From Mycobacterium sp. (GTDB taxonomy: Bacteria > Actinomycetota > Actinomycetes > Mycobacteriales > Mycobacteriaceae): a stretch of DNA of 37,680 bases. The stretch is taken from assembly GCF_025933915.1 (NCBI RefSeq), contig NZ_JAICZA010000033.1, positions 1-37,680 on the forward strand. Direction: 5' to 3'. The position numbers and the translations under genes are program-made. Below the pieces are notes generated by a model. It searched no databases. It was not told the DNA's origin and saw only the letters and a program-made list of their open reading frames with translations. Of this stretch, positions 34,689 to 37,680 are shown one piece after another (position 1 is the first letter of the stretch; each line of letters starts with the position of its first letter).

Positions 34689-34958
34689 TCAACCGGCCCC
34701 CGCCGCGCTGTCCATCGGGCCGGTGTCACCGCGGCCCATCAACTCCAGGCCGGCCATGGCCCGATCGGCTCCGGCGCGATCGGTCTTCTCCACGGCGAAA
34801 CCCATGTGGATGATCACCCAATCGCCCGGCGCGAACGTCTCTTCCGGCAACATCCCGACGTTCACCTTGCGCTGCTCGCCGACCACGTCGACCAGCGCCA
34901 GCTGCCCCGAGAAGCCGTCTAGCATGGCGACGACCTGCCCCGGTATGCCCAGACACAT
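34689..34958 (-). CDS. hypC: HypC hydrogenase maturation chaperone (first copy)
   Basis: 89 aa. [15 protein letters not shown] with the essential Cys2, [33 protein letters not shown]. The C-terminal 25 residues are Gly/Ala-rich. It lies immediately before hypF and 3 bp after the protease gene. The presence of two hypC genes may mean separate pairing with HypD or with a particular large subunit. Confidence 0.95.
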   Translation of the reverse strand: MCLGIPGQVVAMLDGFSGQLALVDVVGEQRKVNVGMLPEETFAPGDWVIIHMGFAVEKTDRAGADRAMAGLELMGRGDTGPMDSAAGAG

Positions 34959-34961
34959 GGT

Positions 34962-35459
34962 TCAGCACCCGCTTTCGGCCGCGGGTAACGGCGCGCCGTG
35001 CAACGCCGCGACGATCTCTTCGACCGCCCGCGCCGCCCGGGGGACGGCCTGGGCGACCGGTTCGGTCAGGCCCATTCCTTCCTGGACGCTGCCCGCCTCG
35101 CAGCCGACGACCACGGTGTAAGGCGGACGCCCGCCCAGCGCCCGCAGGCTGGCGAAGACCGCGGCCGGGTCCATGCTGTGGCCGTCCAGGCCGGCTGTGC
35201 GCGTAGGCGATTCGTGGTCGGCCTGAAAGATGTGCAACGTTCCGGGCTGCCCCCGGCTGGGTACGGCGTCGACGAGGACCAGCGTGTCCCACTCCTCGAG
35301 CAGGTCGTAGGCCAGGTGCATGCCCCTGATTCCGTAGTCGATGACCTGGACCGCCGGATCGTCCTGCGGCAGTTCGGCGTTGCGGACCACTTCCGACCCG
35401 AAGCCGTCGTCCCCCAGGAAGATATTGCCGATCCCGGCTACCAGGATGCGCGTTGCCAT
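34962..35459 (-). CDS. Hydrogenase maturation endopeptidase (HyaD/HybD type)
   Basis: 165 aa. Cleaves the C-terminal peptide of the hydrogenase large subunit after nickel is inserted. Landmarks: VAGIGNIFLGDDGFGSEVV, DYGIRGMHLAYDLLE, DTLVLVDAVPSRGQPGTL, GHSMDPAAVFASL and VVGCEAGSVQEGMGLT. The nickel-sensing ligands would be the acidic residue in GDDGFG, the Asp in LVDAVP and the His in GHSMDP. In HybD of E. coli the first ligand is Glu; here Asp occupies the place. ATG 35459 opens the canonical ILVAGIGN strand. Confidence 0.93.
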   Translation of the reverse strand: MATRILVAGIGNIFLGDDGFGSEVVRNAELPQDDPAVQVIDYGIRGMHLAYDLLEEWDTLVLVDAVPSRGQPGTLHIFQADHESPTRTAGLDGHSMDPAAVFASLRALGGRPPYTVVVGCEAGSVQEGMGLTEPVAQAVPRAARAVEEIVAALHGAPLPAAESGC

Positions 35460-35479
35460 GGTGGTGTCAGCCTTCGTGG

Positions 35480-35599
35480 CTACATCCGCCTCAACTTGAG
35501 ATAGCGGCGGGCATCGGGTACGGACATCACGCCGAACGCCATGGCGACGGCGGCCACCAGCGCGATGATGGCGATGAAGATCCAACCTAGGACTTCCAT
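35480..35599 (-). CDS. 39-aa single-pass membrane peptide (DUF6893-like)
   Basis: ATG 35599 to TAG 35480. Residues 1-25 are a hydrophobic helix (MEVLGWIFIAIIALVAAVAM begins it) and the end is basic (PDARRYLKLRRM), giving an N-out/C-in single pass by the positive-inside rule. It overlaps the stop of the 449-aa gene by 13 bp and lies 20 bp before the protease gene, so it is embedded in the operon. I associate it with DUF6893 small proteins from memory. A membrane anchor or small subunit for the hydrogenase is possible but unproven. Confidence 0.7.
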   Translation of the reverse strand: MEVLGWIFIAIIALVAAVAMAFGVMSVPDARRYLKLRRM

Positions 35600-36936
35600 G
35601 CCGGACTCCTTTCAGGGGTTGTTGCGTTGTGCTGAAGCGGTTCGACTTCGTCGGGGGAGAAGTACAGGTAGCGGCCGTACCAGTCGTGCAGGTCTGCGGC
35701 CGGGTCCTCGTCGACGACCACGGCGACGTGTTTGTTGCCCTCGACGTCCTCATGCACCGACGTGACGCGGGCGGTCTTGCCGGCGACGAAAATGTCCTGG
35801 GCGTCGGCGTTGCGCCGCGGTCGCAACCGGACCGTGCTGCCCCTGGCCACCCGGATCCCGTTCACCAGCACCGCATCGATCTCGGGTCGGACGGCGTTGT
35901 CCGCCAGCGGATCCCACCAGTCGACGCCCTCGGGTATCTCCGGCACCAGATCGGTGGGTCCGCGCAGCGATCGCGGATCCCGCAGCACACCGTGCAACCG
36001 GGCCATCGCCTCGGGTGACATGGCGTCACACTCGTCGATGATTCGCGCCGCCCGCGGGTCGGTCGCCCGGGCCTGCGCCTTCTCCGCATCCGTCATGGTC
36101 ATCACGCGCAGGGTCAGGATTTCGTCGATCTCGGTGCAGTCGTACAACGCCGTGTCGCTTTGTTCGGCCACCTCGGGGTGGTCGTAGAGAATGATCGGTG
36201 AGATCAGCAGCATGTCGCGGTCGCCCGCCGGCCCGGCCAGCACGGGGAAGCAGCGATGCTGGCGGCACCGGGACACCGCATCGGCCGCGGCCTGCGGCGG
36301 CTCCAGCAGCGAGACGAACTGGCCGCCATCCACCTCGGCGATGAGATGGGTTCCGATCATGGATCGCGCGATGGCGTCACCCTTGTCGCGCGCGGCCGCG
36401 CCGGTGTTTTCCACCCGTACCGAGACCCGCCGCAGGTCGCCGTCGGACCGGCTGGTGACGGCCAGCACACCGCGCACCTCTCGTCGCTCCCGAACCAGTC
36501 GGCCGCCGTCGAGGAGTTCGACGTCGGTCGCCGCGTCGGCCGACACCGGCAGCGACCACGGTTGATCGTCGAGCGCAAGTGGGCCGAAGGAGATTTCGCG
36601 CTCCACCGCTTCGTCCCAGGTCAGCCACGACCCGGCCGGGGTGTTGAGCTCGTCGACGGGCTCGAAGCCGTGACCCGTTTCCCGCTCGGCCCTGCGGTGC
36701 TGCAACTGCAGGAACCGCACCACCAGGGTGAGCGCACGCGCACCGTCGACCAAGAACTCCGCGGCAAGGGTGGCGTCTTCGCCGAGGCCGTCATCTGCCG
36801 CACCGCACGGCCCCAAAACGCCGAACTGCCAACGTGATTGGTTCTTACACGACGTCCCCCGGTACGGGTAGAGCAGATAGCCCTCGTAGAGCACCGCGTC
36901 GGCGACGGCGCGGGCCCGATCCCAGCTCGCGGTCAT
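35587..36936 (-). CDS. 449-aa hydrogenase-cluster protein of unknown function
   Basis: Start ATG 36936 overlaps the DUF6084-like stop (ATGA); the open frame extends further upstream but that part is the shadow of the neighbouring gene. Opening LYEGYLLYPYRGTSCKNQ and RWQFGVLGPCG look like a strongly conserved core; later segments include GTHLIAEVDGGQFVSLLEPP, DMLLISPIILYDHPEVAEQS, TALYDCTEIDEILTLRVMTM and the tail HDWYGRYLYFSPDEVEPLQ. No membrane helix or signal. No known catalytic motif recognised. Context says it serves hydrogenase assembly or function. I recall similar proteins next to actinobacterial group 1h hydrogenases. Confidence 0.8.
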   Translation of the reverse strand: MTASWDRARAVADAVLYEGYLLYPYRGTSCKNQSRWQFGVLGPCGAADDGLGEDATLAAEFLVDGARALTLVVRFLQLQHRRAERETGHGFEPVDELNTPAGSWLTWDEAVEREISFGPLALDDQPWSLPVSADAATDVELLDGGRLVRERREVRGVLAVTSRSDGDLRRVSVRVENTGAAARDKGDAIARSMIGTHLIAEVDGGQFVSLLEPPQAAADAVSRCRQHRCFPVLAGPAGDRDMLLISPIILYDHPEVAEQSDTALYDCTEIDEILTLRVMTMTDAEKAQARATDPRAARIIDECDAMSPEAMARLHGVLRDPRSLRGPTDLVPEIPEGVDWWDPLADNAVRPEIDAVLVNGIRVARGSTVRLRPRRNADAQDIFVAGKTARVTSVHEDVEGNKHVAVVVDEDPAADLHDWYGRYLYFSPDEVEPLQHNATTPERSPAWKS

Positions 36937-37601
36937 CGCGTCACCTCGCGATCGGCGGTGGCGCCCAGCAACGAGGTGATGGCGTGGTCGAAATCGAGCA
37001 TCCCCCGGCCCGATTTGTAGCCGGCCAGCTCCGCGATGGTTTCGTGGCTCAGCCGGATCCAGCCGCTGTTGGGATAATGCTGCGCGATCAGATCCCGCCA
37101 GACCCCCACCGGCATGTCGTAGCGGTCCTCGCGGTCCCACGGCACCTGCTGGACCGAGAAGCCGCGTTCGGAGTTTACGAAAATCGTTCCGCTGAACAGG
37201 AACTGGATCGGCACCGTGCCGTCGCGCAGCGCGTGCAGATATTTGGCGGCGGCGACCTCGAAATCGTAGGTGCAGTCCAGGGACAGGGTCGCGATCGTGC
37301 TGCCGGTGAATCCCGGCACCATCGCGGTGCAGTGCTGCCACAGGAAGGTGCGTTGGGTGTTCGCCCAGCGTTCGCGGGCTCCGAACAAGTCCGTCAGGCC
37401 GGCCGCTTCGTCGTCGGAGTACGAGCGGCGCAGTGGCTCGATCCTGACCTGGCAACGCAGGGCGATGGCGTGCACCGGATCGGATGCCGAAGGGCCGCTG
37501 CTGGTGACGCCGACGCGGACGGTGAGGATCGGGCTGACGGTGTACGGCTCGGCCGTCACGTCCAGAACCGCGAAGCTCACCTCCATCGGCGGAGCGTTCA
37601 T
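36933..37601 (-). CDS. DUF6084-like hydrogenase-cluster protein
   Basis: 222 aa, beta-rich, no signal peptide. Landmarks: MEVSFAVLDVTAEPYTVSPI, then HAIALRCQVRIEPLRRSYSD, TFLWQHCTAMVPGFTG, DCTYDFEVAAAKYLHALRDG, IFVNSERGFSVQQVPWDRED and MPVGVWRDLIAQHYPNSGWI. Assigned to DUF6084 from memory; function unknown. ATGA overlaps on both sides place it firmly in the operon. Confidence 0.72.
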   Translation of the reverse strand: MNAPPMEVSFAVLDVTAEPYTVSPILTVRVGVTSSGPSASDPVHAIALRCQVRIEPLRRSYSDDEAAGLTDLFGARERWANTQRTFLWQHCTAMVPGFTGSTIATLSLDCTYDFEVAAAKYLHALRDGTVPIQFLFSGTIFVNSERGFSVQQVPWDREDRYDMPVGVWRDLIAQHYPNSGWIRLSHETIAELAGYKSGRGMLDFDHAITSLLGATADREVTR

Positions 37602-37680
37602 CGCGGCACCTCCACTGCGCGGGCGGTGAGCAGGTCGAAGAAGCCGTCGATGAATTCGCGTGCCTGCTGGCCGCCGTCAA
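37598..37680 (-). CDS. C-terminal end of an upstream operon gene (possibly DUF5947)
   Basis: Only the last 26 codons are in the window: DGGQQAREFIDGFFDLLTAR and then AVEVPR before TGA at 37598-37600, which overlaps the next ATG. The pattern GGQQA...IDGFFDLL resembles the end of DUF5947 proteins from actinobacterial hydrogenase clusters, as I remember them. The identification needs the rest of the gene. Confidence 0.5.
   Translation of the reverse strand, partial: DGGQQAREFIDGFFDLLTARAVEVPR

Noticed and set aside
35587..37680. A single large minus-strand protein of about 697 aa spanning the end of the operon
   Set aside because: The upper part of the open frame is a shadow. The DUF6084-like protein in another frame has better protein character, and ATGA overlap with ATG 36936 marks the true start of the 449-aa protein.
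1..37680. tRNA or rRNA genes, transposases, integrases or attachment sites
   Set aside because: None seen on either strand; all longer gaps were read and hold repeats or promoter-like sequence only.

Overview
The window is chromosomal DNA from a Mycobacterium, most likely a slow-growing non-tuberculous species. This rests on high GC, many GTG starts, a PPE-family gene, and gene order matching M. tuberculosis H37Rv from Rv2884 down to Rv2857c. It contains housekeeping genes, then a junction, then a long minus-strand hydrogenase-maturation operon. Gene names and H37Rv comparisons come from protein recognition and recalled synteny; no search was run.

Region 1 (1-3.7 kb) is accessory: the N-terminus of an SDR dehydrogenase, a secreted MPT63-like protein with a Pro/Ala repeat tail and a textbook terminator, an acyltransferase, an atypical OmpR-type regulator (Rv2884-like) and a CsbD-like stress protein behind a 19-bp palindrome.

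Region 2 (4.0-17.7 kb, plus strand) is the conserved core: pyrH, frr, cdsA, rlmN, an Mpt53-like thioredoxin with its CcdA-like membrane partner, dxr, rip1, ispG, a GNAT protein, a penicillin-binding lipoprotein, a DUF1707 protein and mapB. The dxr and ispG genes are two steps of the MEP isoprenoid pathway and flank the site-2 protease rip1. The mpt70-dipZ-mpt83 block and the toxin-antitoxin pairs that I recall at this place in H37Rv are absent. Small interspersed repeats sit before frr, before ispG, after the GNAT gene, after the PBP gene and before cobQ.

Region 3 (17.8-24.3 kb, plus strand) holds a cobyric acid synthase and a degenerate alpha/beta-hydrolase-like protein inserted between mapB and a four-gene catabolic cluster. 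That cluster is glnA4, a class I amidotransferase-fold hydrolase, an aldehyde dehydrogenase and an SDR, and it resembles a gamma-glutamylation route for amines.

Region 4 (24.3-37.7 kb, all minus strand) starts with an orphan PPE gene, an ICL/PEP-mutase-family enzyme and a phosphodiesterase. Above these lies a tightly overlapping [NiFe]-hydrogenase maturation operon. In transcription order it reads: end of a DUF5947-like gene, DUF6084-like, a 449-aa protein of unknown function, a 39-aa membrane peptide, maturation protease, hypC, hypF, a SIS-HypC fusion, a GmhA-like SIS protein, hypE, hypC, hypD and a DUF6390-like gene. The structural subunits and hypA/hypB are not in the window; they may lie upstream, beyond its right edge. 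The best candidate for undescribed biology is the set of uncharacterised partners here. It includes a sugar-isomerase fold whose catalytic residues appear replaced and a sugar-isomerase domain fused to a HypC-type chaperone, which suggests an uncharacterised step in hydrogenase assembly or cofactor delivery.
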